Shown here: positions 26,800 through 36,108 of the stretch, in pieces
How positions within the stretch are numbered: position 1 is the stretch's first letter
How the letters are laid out: each line of letters begins with the position of its first letter
NCBI RefSeq assembly: GCF_002155685.1
Contig: NZ_MUYK01000003.1
Coordinates: forward strand, 186,001-250,000
Origin: Erythrobacter colymbi
GTDB lineage: Bacteria; Pseudomonadota; Alphaproteobacteria; Sphingomonadales; Sphingomonadaceae
Direction of reading: 5' to 3'
Length of the DNA stretch: 64,000 nt
Notes under the pieces: model-generated
The model's input: the letters and a program-made list of their open reading frames with translations, nothing else
Database searches by the model: none
What the model was told of the DNA's origin: nothing
Program-made: the position numbers and the translations under genes

Positions 26800-26865
26800 A
26801 GACCCCCGCCAGCGCCGCCTCGCCCCCTTCTCGACCCCCTCTAGGCCCCCTCTAGCCCCGCACAG
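26800..26865 (+). repeat. Array of ~11-bp C-rich units next to parS-like site 2
   Basis: Six consecutive units starting at 26800, 26811, 26822, 26833, 26844 and 26855, exactly 11 bp apart (AGACCCCCGCC, GACCCCCTCTA, GGCCCCCTCTA are examples). It ends 17 bp before the parS-like site, the same gap as at site 1. Confidence 0.75.
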
Positions 26866-26882
26866 GCCACGGCTTTTGGCAA

Positions 26883-26898
26883 TGTTTCGCGTGAAACA
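26883..26898. other. parS-like site 2 (TGTTTCGCGTGAAACA)
   Basis: Identical to parS-like site 1, one base from the general parS palindrome. It lies between the 5-oxoprolinase start and the tRNA-Ser gene, outside coding sequence. Confidence 0.75.
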
Positions 26899-26925
26899 TC
26901 GGAGCGGGCGGTTCGGGAGGATGTG

Positions 26926-27015
26926 TGGCGGAGAGGGTGGGATTCGAACCCACGTTACCGTTGCCGGTAAACCGCATTTCGAGTGCGGCGCATTCGACCA
27001 CTCTGCCACCTCTCC
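26926..27015 (-). tRNA. tRNA-Ser (anticodon CGA)
   Basis: A 90-nt class II tRNA. The 7-bp acceptor stem pairs GGAGAGG (27015-27009) with CCTCTCC (26936-26930), then G and an encoded CCA (26926-26928). The anticodon stem CCGCA/TGCGG encloses CTCGAAA, giving anticodon CGA for UCG. A long variable arm (TTACCGGCAACGGTAA) and the GTTCGAATC T-loop confirm a serine tRNA. Confidence 0.95.
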
Positions 27016-27195
27016 GCGAGGCCTGCTGCGGGTGCAAGGGCCGCTCGGTCGAGGGCGGCGGGCAGCAGGAAGCGCGCCCGTTAGCCGAAGGCTTCGCGCT
27101 TGCCAAGACCCGCAATCCTACAAAATGCGGGCATATCCCGTGGCGAAGGATGCAGAATCCTTGTTTTGCGCCGCCAAAGGTCCATATTGCCCTGT

Positions 27196-27576
27196 ATGGA
27201 ACGTGCTGAGTTCTTCTCGAGCCAGGCCGGACGCACGATTATCGCGCCCCGGCAAACCCGCGCCCGCTTCGGTATCGGCGATGTGGTCCGCCACCGCCTG
27301 TTCGCCTTCCGCGGGGTGGTGTTCGATATCGACCCGGTCTTCGCCAACTCGGAAGAATGGTACCAGTCGATCCCCGAGGATATCCGTCCCCGGCGCGACC
27401 AGCCCTTCTACCACCTCCTCGCCGAGAACGACGACAGCTCCTATGTCGCCTATGTGAGCCAGGGCAACCTCCTCGCCGATCCCGAGGGCGGGCCGGTCGA
27501 TCACCCGACGGTGCGCCAGCTGTTCGACAGCTTCAAGGACGGTCGCTACCGGATGCGGGCCTCGCTTACGCATTGA
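27196..27576 (+). CDS. hspQ: Heat shock protein HspQ family
   Basis: A 126-residue protein with the HspQ/YccV domain: RARFGIGDVVRHRLFAFRGV, then VFDIDPVFANSEEWY and HLLAENDDSSYVAYVSQGNL. The domain binds hemimethylated DNA in one description and acts as a Lon protease specificity factor in enterobacteria. The start at 27196 was chosen over longer in-frame options because it directly precedes the domain. Cytoplasmic. Monocistronic, followed 26 bp later by a membrane-protein gene. Confidence 0.88.
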   Translation: MERAEFFSSQAGRTIIAPRQTRARFGIGDVVRHRLFAFRGVVFDIDPVFANSEEWYQSIPEDIRPRRDQPFYHLLAENDDSSYVAYVSQGNLLADPEGGPVDHPTVRQLFDSFKDGRYRMRASLTH

Positions 27577-27602
27577 CAACCTTGTGCGGGTACAAGGCCC
27601 GC

Positions 27603-28238
27603 ATGACCAGCCCCGCGCTCCCCTCGCCCGACAATGCCCATGCGGACCGCCTGCGCGCCGCGCTCGAGCGCGAGCTCGGGGCTGACGAGCAGGTGCTGTG
27701 GCATGGCTGGCAGCTCGGGCGGATCGATCCGCGCAGCTTCCTCGCCTATATCTTCGCCGTACCGTGGACGGCCTTCTCGCTCGCTTGGACCGGCATCGGC
27801 GCTGCTGCGGTGGCGAGCGGCAGCGCGAGCGGCGAGAACCCGCTCGGGTTGGTCGCGTGGGTCTTCCCGCTGTTCGGCACGCCCTTCATCGCCATCGGCG
27901 CGTGGATGCTCTCGCGCCCCTTCGTGCCCCTGTGGGAGCGCGGCAAGGTGCTCTATGTCGTCACCGACAGGCGGGTGCTGAAGCTTGCCACCGGACGCGC
28001 GCTCGAGGTCAATGCGGTACCCGCCGACCGCCTCGGCCCGGCCGAGCGGCGCGAGCAGCCGGACGGGACGGGCACCCTCAGCCTCGCCATCAGGATCGGG
28101 CGCGACAGCGACGGCGACCGCGAGACCGAGAGCTTCGTCATCGGCCTCGTCGCCGATGTGATGGGCGCGCAGCAGGCGGTCAACCGCATCGCCGCCGCTC
28201 CCCCTCCCGCCGCGCCGGTCGCCGTGATCAGCTCTTGA
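27603..28238 (+). CDS. Two-span membrane protein with PH-like domain, unknown function
   Basis: A 211-residue protein. The N-terminal EQVLWHGWQ segment followed by two hydrophobic spans (YIFAVPWTAFSLAWTGIGAA; WVFPLFGTPFIAIGAWML) and then YVVTDRRVLKL is the pattern of bacterial PH-domain membrane proteins, where TDRRVLKL is a conserved beta strand. A soluble tail follows. Function not known. Its last 11 bp overlap the convergent ABC-permease gene. Confidence 0.7.
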   Translation: MTSPALPSPDNAHADRLRAALERELGADEQVLWHGWQLGRIDPRSFLAYIFAVPWTAFSLAWTGIGAAAVASGSASGENPLGLVAWVFPLFGTPFIAIGAWMLSRPFVPLWERGKVLYVVTDRRVLKLATGRALEVNAVPADRLGPAERREQPDGTGTLSLAIRIGRDSDGDRETESFVIGLVADVMGAQQAVNRIAAAPPPAAPVAVISS

Positions 28239-29130
28239 GCTTCCACCCGCTGCGCAGCACCGCGTAAACCCCGGCCGCCAGCACCGCGTTCAGCACCAGC
28301 AGGCCGAGCCCCGCGGCCACCACATGGTCCGCGCCGCCGATGTCGCTCGCGCCGAGGAAGCCATAGCGGAAGCCCGAGATGACGTAGAAGAACGGGTTCA
28401 ACCGGCTGATCGTCTGGAACACGCCGTGGAGGTTCTCGATCACGTAGAAGGTGCCCGACAGCAGCGAGAGGGGGGCGATGATGAAGTTGGTGATCGCCGC
28501 GTTGTGATCGAACTTCTCGGCCCAGATCGAGGTCGCAAGGCCCGCGGTCGCCAGCAGCAGGGCTCCCATCAGCCCGAACCATGCCACCGCCCAGGGATGC
28601 GCCGCGCCGAGCGAGACGCCCGGCCACAGCGCCATCGCCAGCGCCACGGTGCAGCCCACCAGGATCGCGCGCGTCACGGCAGCGGCGAGGATTCCCGCCA
28701 TCAACTCGCCGCTCGACAGGGGCGGCATCAGGAGGTCGATGATCGTCCCCTGCATCTTGCCCGACAGCAGAGAAAAGCTGGAATTGGCGAAGGCGTTCTG
28801 CATCATCGCCATCACGATCAGCCCCGGCGCGACGAAGCTGGCGAAGGGCACGCCCAGCACCTCGCGCCCTTCACGGCCCAATGCGACGGTGAAAATCACC
28901 AGAAACAGCAGCGTCGTGAAGGCCGGAGCCCAGATCGTTTGCGTCTGCACCTTGAGAAACCGGCGCACCTCCTTCATATAGAGGGCCAGAAGCCCAACGC
29001 GATTGACCCCGATAATGACGGGCTGCCCGCGCGGGGTGAACCGGAAGCTCCCGCCGGTCTTGTCATCAGCCGTCAATTCAGTCACGGGAGCGGCGTTGCC
29101 AGGCGGGTTTGCAGGAGCGTTGTCGGCCAT
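28228..29130 (-). CDS. ABC-2 type transporter permease
   Basis: A 300-residue permease with a 40-residue cytoplasmic N-terminus, an amphipathic ALYMKEVRRFLKVQTQTIWAP region and six hydrophobic helices. VMAMMQNAFANSSFSLLSGK and LSLLSGTFYVIENLHGVFQT are typical of ABC-2 exporter permeases of the YadH/NodJ type. It exports an unknown polymer, drug or lipid. No ATPase gene is adjacent, so its partner is encoded elsewhere. Divergent from gcrA with about 85 bp between them. Confidence 0.85.
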   Translation of the reverse strand: MADNAPANPPGNAAPVTELTADDKTGGSFRFTPRGQPVIIGVNRVGLLALYMKEVRRFLKVQTQTIWAPAFTTLLFLVIFTVALGREGREVLGVPFASFVAPGLIVMAMMQNAFANSSFSLLSGKMQGTIIDLLMPPLSSGELMAGILAAAVTRAILVGCTVALAMALWPGVSLGAAHPWAVAWFGLMGALLLATAGLATSIWAEKFDHNAAITNFIIAPLSLLSGTFYVIENLHGVFQTISRLNPFFYVISGFRYGFLGASDIGGADHVVAAGLGLLVLNAVLAAGVYAVLRSGWKLKS

Positions 29131-29214
29131 GGCGAGGTGCCTAGGCCGGGCCAGCGTCCCTGACAAGCACCCCACCACCCGGACACGCGCCGGACACAGG
29201 AACAGGTAGAACAT

Positions 29215-29916
29215 ATGAGCTGGACGGACGAGCGCATCGCAACGCTCAGGAAGATGTGGGAAGGCGGCGCGACTGCCAGCGAAATCGCCACCGAGCTGGG
29301 CGGGGTCAGCCGCAATGCGGTGATCGGCAAGGCGCACCGTCTCGGCCTCAAGGCCCGCCCCTCGCCGGTCAAGGCCAACGAGAAGAAGAAGACCGCAGCG
29401 CCGGTCGCCAAGAAGCCGGCGGCCCCCGCTGCGCCTCCCGCGCCGCGCGCCGCCGAGCCGGTGGAGCGTGCAGCTCCCGTCGAAGCGGCCGAGCGGCCTG
29501 CTCCGCGCAGCCCTGCCCCTGCGCCGCGTGCCGAGCCTGCGGGCGAAAGCGCCGCCCCGGCTGCGCCCGCCGAAAACCTGCCCAAGATCGTCTCGGTCGG
29601 CCCCGGCGGCTTCCTGCGTCAGGGTCCGGGCGACCAGCAGGCCCCGATCCCGCCCGCCCCGCCGCGCCGTCTGGTGCCCGCCAAGCCGAGCCCCGAGATC
29701 GCCGGCAAGACCAGCCTGCTCGACCTTTCGGACAAGGTCTGCCGCTGGCCGATGGGTCACCCGGGCGAGCCCGACTTCCACTTCTGCGGCGAGCAGGTGA
29801 ACCCCGGCTTCCCCTATTGCGTCGAGCATTGCGGCCGCGCCTATCAGGCGCAGCTGCCGCGCGGCGTTCGCCGTCCGCCTCCGCCGCTGCCTTTCGGCGG
29901 TCCCCGCGTCCGCTGA
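29215..29916 (+). CDS. gcrA: GcrA cell-cycle regulator
   Basis: A 233-residue protein. The N-terminal helix-turn-helix (MSWTDERIATLRKMWEGGAT, then GGVSRNAVIGKAHRLGLKAR) is the GcrA DNA-binding domain; the C-terminus CRWPMGHPGEPDFHFCGEQ with YCVEHCGRAYQ is the sigma-factor-interacting part. In Caulobacter, GcrA binds sigma-70 RNA polymerase and activates promoters carrying methylated GANTC. An Ala/Pro/Lys-rich linker of over 100 residues makes it longer than the Caulobacter protein. Confidence 0.93.
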   Translation: MSWTDERIATLRKMWEGGATASEIATELGGVSRNAVIGKAHRLGLKARPSPVKANEKKKTAAPVAKKPAAPAAPPAPRAAEPVERAAPVEAAERPAPRSPAPAPRAEPAGESAAPAAPAENLPKIVSVGPGGFLRQGPGDQQAPIPPAPPRRLVPAKPSPEIAGKTSLLDLSDKVCRWPMGHPGEPDFHFCGEQVNPGFPYCVEHCGRAYQAQLPRGVRRPPPPLPFGGPRVR

Positions 29917-29995
29917 TCGCGCGCACCGGCATGCGGGGGCTTGCCCCCGCCCTGCCCTCGCCCCTATGAGGGAGAGGCCTGAAGGGAGCGCTAAC

Positions 29996-30952
29996 ATGGA
30001 CGCCGGAACGGGTTTGCGCATCGCCGTATGTTTCGCGCTGCTCGCCGCCGCGCCGCCCGCGCTGGCCGAGCTGCCTGCCCCTGTCCGCGCGATGATCGAC
30101 GCCGCAATTGCCACGGGCGATGAGGGCAAGGTGCGCACCGTGGCGGATATCGCCCGCACCACCAACCCCGCCGATACGGCCGAGATCGATGCCATCGTCG
30201 GCAAGTTCCAGACCGATCTCGCCGCGCGCAAGGCCTCCGAGGCCGAGGCCAAGCAGGCCGCCCTGCGCAAGGCCGACATCTTCGATAACTGGAGCGGCAG
30301 GGGCGAGCTCGGCGGGTTCCGGGGAACCGGCAATTCCGCAAACACGGGCCTTGTCGCCGGCCTCACACTCGACCGGCAGGGGATCGACTGGCGCCACAAG
30401 CTGACGGGCCGGATCGATTACCAACGCGCCAACGGCGTCACCACGCGCGAGCAGTTCCTGGGCCGCTACGAGCCCAACGTGAATGTCTCCGACCGCTTCT
30501 ACGCCTATGCGCTGGCGCAGTATGAGCGCGACCGGTTCCAGGGATTCTCGGGCCGCTATGCGGTCTCGGGCGGGATGGGCTATCAGGCGCTCAAGAGCGA
30601 CGACGTGCAGCTCGCGATCAAGGCGGGGCCGGCCTACCGCGTCACGCAATTCGTCGACGGGCGCGAGGAAAGCCGGATCGCCGGCCTCGTCGCGCTCGAT
30701 TTCGACTGGAAGATCACCGACAGCCTCAAGCTGACGCAGGACACCAATGCGGTGGCGGAAACCGGCAGCTCGGCGGTGGCGATCATCGATTCGCGCAACA
30801 CCTCGATCGACCTCGTCACCGGGCTCGACGCGACGATCTACCGCAGCCTCAAGGCGCGTCTGTCCTATTCGGTCGAATATGACAGCAACCCGCCCCCGGG
30901 CGCGGTGCAGACCGACACCCTGAGCCGGATCACGCTCGTCTACGACTTCTGA
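29996..30952 (+). CDS. DUF481 family outer-membrane protein
   Basis: A 318-residue exported protein. ATG 29996 follows GAAGGGAG and gives a signal peptide (IAVCFALLAAAPPALA). A helical segment (about 25-100, rich in KASEAEAKQAALRKAD) precedes a beta-barrel region of alternating residues ending in Phe (LSRITLVYDF), typical of DUF481 proteins. Probably an outer-membrane barrel of unknown transport role. The end overlaps the convergent methyltransferase-like gene by 13 bp. Confidence 0.85.
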   Translation: MDAGTGLRIAVCFALLAAAPPALAELPAPVRAMIDAAIATGDEGKVRTVADIARTTNPADTAEIDAIVGKFQTDLAARKASEAEAKQAALRKADIFDNWSGRGELGGFRGTGNSANTGLVAGLTLDRQGIDWRHKLTGRIDYQRANGVTTREQFLGRYEPNVNVSDRFYAYALAQYERDRFQGFSGRYAVSGGMGYQALKSDDVQLAIKAGPAYRVTQFVDGREESRIAGLVALDFDWKITDSLKLTQDTNAVAETGSSAVAIIDSRNTSIDLVTGLDATIYRSLKARLSYSVEYDSNPPPGAVQTDTLSRITLVYDF

Positions 30953-31620
30953 GCGAACCAGATGATGTGATGCGCGCCCTTGTTGTTGGGGCGTGATCGC
31001 ACATTCCACTCGGTCACATTGAGCCCCGTGTCGTAGAGCCGCTTGCGGAAGGCAGGGTCCGGCCCCGCCGACCACACGGCAAGGATGCCGCCCGGCTTCA
31101 GCGCATCGCGCGCCTTGGCAAGGCCGGTGCGCGAATAGATGCGGTTGTTGGCATCGCGCACGATCCCGTCGGGGCCGTTGTCGACGTCGAGCAGGATCGC
31201 GTCGAACTTGGCGCAGGTGCCATCGTTCGCATCGTCGATCAGCGCGGCGACATCGCAGATCTTGAGGTCGAGCCGGGGGTCGGACAGGCCCTCGCCCGTC
31301 AGCGCGGCCATCGGCCCCTTGGCCCAGTCGATGATAGCCTCGGAAATCTCCGCGACCACGATCTGCGCTTTCGGGCCCAGCTTGGCGGCGGCCGCGCGGT
31401 AGGTGAAGCCCATGCCGTAGCCGCCGATCAGAATGCGGGCATGGTCCTTGCCCAGCCGGTCGAGCGTGAGATCGGCCAGTTGCTCTTCCGAGAACCGCAT
31501 CCGCGTGCTCATCAACTCGTTGCGGCCCATCACGATCATGAAATGACCGGAATGGGTGTAGAGTTCGAGAGTGACGCCGTCCTCGATCTGGGTCGTGTCG
31601 ATCAGTTCGCGCTGGAGCAT
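30940..31620 (-). CDS. Spermidine synthase-like / class I SAM-dependent protein
   Basis: A 226-residue protein. RILIGGYGMGFTYRAAAAKL is a glycine-rich motif I loop, IVVAEISEAIIDWAKG holds the acidic residue after strand 2, and FDAILLDVDNGPDG is the motif shared with spermidine synthases. The short N-terminal beta domain (LELYTHSGHFMIVM) also fits. True polyamine synthesis is uncertain because the aminopropyl-acceptor residues are not clear; it may be a related methyltransferase. It sits just downstream of pnp. Confidence 0.78.
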   Translation of the reverse strand: MLQRELIDTTQIEDGVTLELYTHSGHFMIVMGRNELMSTRMRFSEEQLADLTLDRLGKDHARILIGGYGMGFTYRAAAAKLGPKAQIVVAEISEAIIDWAKGPMAALTGEGLSDPRLDLKICDVAALIDDANDGTCAKFDAILLDVDNGPDGIVRDANNRIYSRTGLAKARDALKPGGILAVWSAGPDPAFRKRLYDTGLNVTEWNVRSRPNNKGAHHIIWFAQKS

Positions 31621-31640
31621 CTGGCAAATCCCAAAAACAA

Positions 31641-31666
31641 GGCCGCCCGGATCGCTCCGGGCGGCC
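31641..31666 (-). terminator. Intrinsic terminator of pnp
   Basis: On the minus strand an 11-bp GC stem (GGCCGCCCGGA / TCCGGGCGGCC, 4-nt loop) is followed by TTGTTTTT. It lies 25 bp after the pnp stop. Confidence 0.9.
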
Positions 31667-31691
31667 GATGTTCATACCTCTTGCGAGGTGC

Positions 31692-33989
31692 TTAGTCCTT
31701 CAGGAAGTCGGGCAGACCCGCCGGACCGCTGTCGCGCTCCCGGCCGCCGCGATCGCCGCGGTCACCGCCGCGTCCGCCACGGTCACCACCGCGACCCCGG
31801 TCGCCGCCGCCACGCGGGCCACGACGGTCGCCGCGATCACCACGGTCGCCGCGCGGTTCACGCGGTTCGCGGGGCGGACGGGTGTCTTCCAGCTCTTCGC
31901 CGGTTTCCTGGTCGACCACGCGCATCGACAGGCGGACCTTGCCGCGCTGGTCGATCTCGAGGACCTTGACCTTCACTTCCATGCCTTCCGAGACGACATC
32001 GGTCGGCTTCTCGACGCGCTCGTTGCGCATTTCCGAGACGTGGACGAGACCGTCCTTGCCGCCCATGAAGTTCACGAAAGCGCCGAAATCGACGATGTTG
32101 ACGACCTTGCCGTTGTAGATCTTGCCGACTTCGGCTTCCTCGACGATCCCGAGGATCCACTTCTTCGCCGCTTCGATCTCGTCGAGGTTCGAGGACGAGA
32201 TCTTGATCACGCCTTCATCGTCGATGTCGACCTTGGCGCCGGTTTCGGCGACGATCTCGCGGATCACCTTGCCCCCCGTGCCGATGACGTCACGGATCTT
32301 CGACTTGTCGATCTGGATCGTCTCGATGCGCGGCGCGTGCTTGCTGACTTCGGTGCGGGCACCGGTCAGCGCCTTGGCCATTTCGCCCAGGATGTGCTGA
32401 CGCCCGGCCTTCGCCTGCTCCAGCGCCTTGGCCATGATCTCCTGCGTGATGCCGGCGACCTTGATGTCCATCTGCATCGTGGTGATGCCTTCGGCGGTCC
32501 CGGCAACCTTGAAGTCCATGTCGCCGAGGTGGTCTTCATCGCCCAGAATGTCCGAGAGGACGGCGAATTCGTCACCTTCGAGGATCAGACCCATGGCGAT
32601 GCCCGACACGGGAGCCTTCACCGGCACGCCCGCGTCCATCATCGACAGACAGCCGCCGCACACGGTCGCCATCGAGGACGAGCCGTTGGACTCGGTGATG
32701 TCCGACAGAACGCGGATGGTGTAGGGGAAGTCTTCCTTGCTCGGCAGCACGGGGTTCAGCGCGCGCCAGGCGAGCTTGCCGTGACCGACTTCGCGGCGAC
32801 CCGGCGCGCCGAAGCGGCCCACTTCACCGACCGAATAGGGCGGGAAGTTGTAGTGCAGCATGAAGCTGGAATAGGACAGGCCTTCCAGACCGTCGATCAT
32901 CTGCTCGCTGTCCTTGGTGCCCAAGGTGGTGGTGCAGATCGCCTGGGTCTCGCCGCGGGTGAACAGCGACGAGCCGTGGGTACGCGGCAGGAAGCCGACG
33001 ATGGCTTCGATCGGACGCACCTGATCGAGCTTGCGGCCGTCGATGCGGCTGCCTTCCTTGAGGATGGCGGTGCGCACGATGTCGGCTTCGACCTTCTTCA
33101 TGGTCTTGATCGCGACCATCTGGGTCTGCGGGGTTTCGTCCGCAAACGCCGCCTTGGCCTTGGCCCACGCCTCGTTCAGCGCGTTCGAGCGCGCCGACTT
33201 GTCGGTGAGCTTGTAGGCCGCAGCGATATCGGCACCGACCAGCTCCTTGAGCTTCGCCTTGATGTCGGCGGTGTTGTCGGAAAGGTCGACCTCCCAGGGA
33301 TCCTTGGCGGCCTTCTCGGCCAGATCGACGATCGCGCCGATCACCTTGCGGATCTCGTCATGCGCGAACATGACGGCGCCGAGCATTTCTTCCTCGGTCA
33401 GTTCCTTGGCTTCGGATTCGACCATCATCACGGCCTTGTCGGTCGCGGCGACCACGAGGTCGAGACGGCCTTCGGCAAGCGCCTTGTCCTGCTTCGGATT
33501 GAGCGTGTATTCGCCGTCGACATAGCCGACGCGCGCGGCACCGATCGGGCCCATGAAGGGCACGCCCGAGATGGTCAGCGCAGCCGAAGCCGCGATCATC
33601 GCGACGATGTCGGCTTCGGTCTCGCCGTCGAACGACAGGACCTGCGCGATCACGTTGATCTCGTTGTAGAAGCCTTCGGGGAACAGCGGACGGATCGGAC
33701 GGTCGATCAGGCGGCTGGTGAGCGTTTCCTTCTCGGTCGCGCCGCGTTCACGCTTGAAGAAGCCGCCGGGGATGCGCCCGGCAGCCGAGAACTTTTCCTG
33801 ATAGTGGACGGTGAGCGGGAAGAAGTCCTGCCCTTCCTTGACGCTCTTGGCGGCGGTCACCGCGCACAGCACCACGGTTTCGCCATAGGTGGCCAGAACG
33901 GCGCCATCGGCCTGACGGGCAATGCGCCCGGTTTCCAGAGTGAGGGTCTTTCCGCCCCACTCCAGCGATACGGTTTTCGTGTCGAACAT
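31692..33989 (-). CDS. pnp: Polynucleotide phosphorylase
   Basis: A 765-residue protein starting [20 protein letters not shown]. Two RNase PH-like domains (first about 1-230; second about 310-545 with [18 protein letters not shown]), then KH ([20 protein letters not shown]) and S1 ([20 protein letters not shown]) RNA-binding domains. It degrades RNA 3'-5' phosphorolytically. The last 60 residues are an unusual Arg/Gly/Asp-rich tail ([17 protein letters not shown]), likely an extra RNA-binding or phase-separating segment. Follows rpsO as in most bacteria. Confidence 0.96.
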   Translation of the reverse strand: MFDTKTVSLEWGGKTLTLETGRIARQADGAVLATYGETVVLCAVTAAKSVKEGQDFFPLTVHYQEKFSAAGRIPGGFFKRERGATEKETLTSRLIDRPIRPLFPEGFYNEINVIAQVLSFDGETEADIVAMIAASAALTISGVPFMGPIGAARVGYVDGEYTLNPKQDKALAEGRLDLVVAATDKAVMMVESEAKELTEEEMLGAVMFAHDEIRKVIGAIVDLAEKAAKDPWEVDLSDNTADIKAKLKELVGADIAAAYKLTDKSARSNALNEAWAKAKAAFADETPQTQMVAIKTMKKVEADIVRTAILKEGSRIDGRKLDQVRPIEAIVGFLPRTHGSSLFTRGETQAICTTTLGTKDSEQMIDGLEGLSYSSFMLHYNFPPYSVGEVGRFGAPGRREVGHGKLAWRALNPVLPSKEDFPYTIRVLSDITESNGSSSMATVCGGCLSMMDAGVPVKAPVSGIAMGLILEGDEFAVLSDILGDEDHLGDMDFKVAGTAEGITTMQMDIKVAGITQEIMAKALEQAKAGRQHILGEMAKALTGARTEVSKHAPRIETIQIDKSKIRDVIGTGGKVIREIVAETGAKVDIDDEGVIKISSSNLDEIEAAKKWILGIVEEAEVGKIYNGKVVNIVDFGAFVNFMGGKDGLVHVSEMRNERVEKPTDVVSEGMEVKVKVLEIDQRGKVRLSMRVVDQETGEELEDTRPPREPREPRGDRGDRGDRRGPRGGGDRGRGGDRGGRGGDRGDRGGRERDSGPAGLPDFLKD

Positions 33990-34130
33990 TGGTTTTCCTT
34001 CTGACCCGCGCGGCCACATTGCCGGGCGGGGCCTCATGTGCCGGGGAAAGAACCGTCCCGGTCCGGTTGGGGGCGCTCTTTCGGCCCCAAGGCATGGCGG
34101 ACCGGATGTCCGCTGGCCCCAAATGCGAGA

Positions 34131-34153
34131 AAGGCGGCCCATCGAGCCGCCTT
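34131..34153 (-). terminator. Hairpin between rpsO and pnp (terminator or processing site)
   Basis: AAGGCGGC / GCCGCCTT forms an 8-bp stem with TTTCTC after it on the minus strand, just past the rpsO stop. It may attenuate pnp or act as a processing hairpin. Confidence 0.6.
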
Positions 34154-34165
34154 CCTGCGAAACTC

Positions 34166-34435
34166 TTACTTACGCAGACCCAGCTTCTGGATCAGGGCGT
34201 TGTAGCGCTCGACGTCCTTCTTCTTGAGGTAGGCGAGCAGCGTGCGACGCTTGTTGACCATCATGAGAAGGCCGCGGCGCGAATGGTTGTCCTTGTGGTG
34301 ATCCTTGAAGTGCTCGGTGAGGTTGCGGATGCGCTCGGTGAGGATCGCGACCTGGACTTCCGGGCTGCCGGTGTCCTTGGGATCACGGGCGTTCGCGGCA
34401 ATGACTTCCTGCTTCTTTTCGGCGGTCACCGACAT
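34166..34435 (-). CDS. rpsO: 30S ribosomal protein S15
   Basis: An 89-residue S15 of standard length: [40 protein letters not shown] and [20 protein letters not shown] are the conserved segments that contact 16S rRNA. Located between truB and pnp, the common order. Confidence 0.97.
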   Translation of the reverse strand: MSVTAEKKQEVIAANARDPKDTGSPEVQVAILTERIRNLTEHFKDHHKDNHSRRGLLMMVNKRRTLLAYLKKKDVERYNALIQKLGLRK

Positions 34436-34447
34436 ATTTTTTCTCTC

Positions 34448-35455
34448 TTACTCAGCGACATCGGGAAGGTTGAAACCCCTGACGACCGTGGCCGTCCCAT
34501 CCGTGATTTCCATCAGCGCGACCGGGACAGAGCCCAGTTTCGCAAGGTAGAGCCCGGATGATTGGGGCATGCCAGACAGCACCCGGCCCTGTCGGACCGC
34601 CTGCGCGCTTGTCTGGTCGAGGCTTAGGGCCGGGATGTCGTCCAGCCCTGCCTCCAGCGGCAGGAGGAGGTGTTCAAGGCCTGCGCCCTTAGCGGCTTGC
34701 TCCAGTTTGTCCAGCGAAATCGCCTGTTCCTCGCGGAAGGGCCCCGCCTTGATGCGGCGGAGATAGGTGACGTGGCCGCAGGTGCCAAGGGCATGGGCGA
34801 GGTCCCGTGCGAGGGAACGAATGTAGGTGCCTTTGGTGACGTGGGCTTCCAGCGTCACTTCACTCAACAGGTCGTCACCCTGAACTTGTTTCAGGGTCCA
34901 TTCCACCTCCCGCGCAGTGGGTGCCCGCGGAGAAATGGATGCTGAAACAAGTTCAGCATGACGGATAATGAGGGAGTGAATGACCACGCTGCGCGACTTC
35001 AGCGCCACCGCCTGCCCGCTGCGCGCCAGATCATAGGCCCGCTGGCCATCGACCTTGAGCGCCGAGTAAGCGGGCGGCACCTGTTCGATCGGGCCGGTAA
35101 AGCGCGGCAGCACCGCCTCGACCTCGGCCAGTGTCGGACGCACGTCGCTGGCCGCAATCACCGGCCCCTCGGTATCGAGCGTGTCGGTCTCCTCGCCGAA
35201 CGCGAGCGTGAAGGCGTAGATCTTGTCGCTGTCGAGCATCCGCCCGGCCAGCTTGGTCGCCTCGCCAAGCGCGATCGGCAGCACGCCCTCGGCCAGCGGA
35301 TCGAGCGTGCCACCGTGGCCGACCTTGGTCTTGGCATAGCCGCTCTGCCGCAGCACGCGCTTGACGGCGCTCACGCCTTGGGTGCTGCCCATCCCGCGCG
35401 GCTTGTCGAGGATCAGCCAGCCGGAAAGCGGCACCCCGCTCATTCGCGCGCTCAT
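34448..35455 (-). CDS. truB: tRNA pseudouridine-55 synthase with in-frame repeat insertion
   Basis: A 335-residue TruB. Catalytic Asp is D52 in KVGHGGTLDPLAEGVLP; later motifs GTYIRSLARDLAHALG and VTYLRRIKAG are intact. It makes pseudouridine 55 in the tRNA T-loop. Residues about 165-195 (RHAELVSASISPRAPT and on to LKQVQGDD) are foreign to TruB and are encoded by a 91-bp palindromic repeat (34873-34963) inserted in frame between two beta strands, so the enzyme is probably still active. ATG 35455 overlaps the tdk stop (ATGA). Confidence 0.95.
   Translation of the reverse strand: MSARMSGVPLSGWLILDKPRGMGSTQGVSAVKRVLRQSGYAKTKVGHGGTLDPLAEGVLPIALGEATKLAGRMLDSDKIYAFTLAFGEETDTLDTEGPVIAASDVRPTLAEVEAVLPRFTGPIEQVPPAYSALKVDGQRAYDLARSGQAVALKSRSVVIHSLIIRHAELVSASISPRAPTAREVEWTLKQVQGDDLLSEVTLEAHVTKGTYIRSLARDLAHALGTCGHVTYLRRIKAGPFREEQAISLDKLEQAAKGAGLEHLLLPLEAGLDDIPALSLDQTSAQAVRQGRVLSGMPQSSGLYLAKLGSVPVALMEITDGTATVVRGFNLPDVAE
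34873..34963. repeat. Palindromic repeat element inserted in truB
   Basis: Two 29-bp imperfect inverted arms (34873-34901 and 34935-34963, 25 of 29 matching, each holding CTGAACTTGTTTCAG) enclose 33 bp. Its translated form (HAELVSAS...LKQVQGD) is a type often seen as a protein insertion in alphaproteobacteria. Only copy in this window. Confidence 0.85.
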
Positions 35456-36027
35456 CCGTTCAGGGCCTGCGAGAAATGCTTGCGCCAGAGCGCCACATAG
35501 CGGTCATTGCCGCCGATCTCGGTCTGCTGGCCCTGCTTCACGGCAGCACCGCTGTCATCGACCCGCAGGTTCATGGTCGCCTTGCGTCCGCAGTGGCACA
35601 CCGCCTTGAGCTCGACGAGCGCGTCCGCAATGCCGAGCAGCACCGCCGAGCCGGGGAACAGCGCGCCCTGAAAGTCCGTACGCAATCCATAGCAAAGCAC
35701 CGGAATGCCCGCCTCGTCCGCCAGTCGCGCCAGCTGCCACACCTGCGCCGGCTCGAGAAACTGCGCCTCGTCCACCAGCACGCAATCGAGCGGCTGCACC
35801 TTGTGTGCGGCGCTGATCACCGCCCACAGGTCGGTTTCGGGGGTGAACTTGTGCGCATCGCTCTCCAGCCCGATGCGGCTCCTCACCATCCCCGCCGAGC
35901 GGCTGTCGAGCGCCGCGGTCCACAGCATAGTAGCCATCCCGCGTTCGCGATAATTGAAATCGGCTTGCAGCAGATGCGAGGATTTGCCAGCGTTCATACT
36001 GGCGTAGTAGAAGTAGAGCTTGGCCAT
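35452..36027 (-). CDS. tdk: Thymidine kinase (type II)
   Basis: A 191-residue enzyme of the zinc-containing type. P-loop SMNAGKSS (residues 10-17), catalytic-Glu region VLVDEAQFLEPAQVWQL, lasso/zinc cysteines (VCHCGRKA with an upstream Cys) and a C-terminal EIGGNDRYVALWRKHF thymidine-binding segment. It phosphorylates thymidine for salvage. It sits upstream of truB with a 4-bp overlap, an unusual insertion in the truB-rbfA region. Confidence 0.95.
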   Translation of the reverse strand: MAKLYFYYASMNAGKSSHLLQADFNYRERGMATMLWTAALDSRSAGMVRSRIGLESDAHKFTPETDLWAVISAAHKVQPLDCVLVDEAQFLEPAQVWQLARLADEAGIPVLCYGLRTDFQGALFPGSAVLLGIADALVELKAVCHCGRKATMNLRVDDSGAAVKQGQQTEIGGNDRYVALWRKHFSQALNG

Positions 36028-36108
36028 CGGGGCTGCCTAACTGTTTGCCGCGCTGCGGGCGAGCGCGGATGTGAACCTTTTGCCCCGCTGATGCGTATAG
36101 GAGAGGTG

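Noticed and set aside
26722..27009. N-terminal extension of 5-oxoprolinase into the tRNA-Ser gene
   Set aside because: The extension covers a clear tRNA and a parS-like site; the family start is at 26721.
31668..34004. Long open frame opposite pnp
   Set aside because: Shadow of the pnp coding strand; no recognisable protein family.
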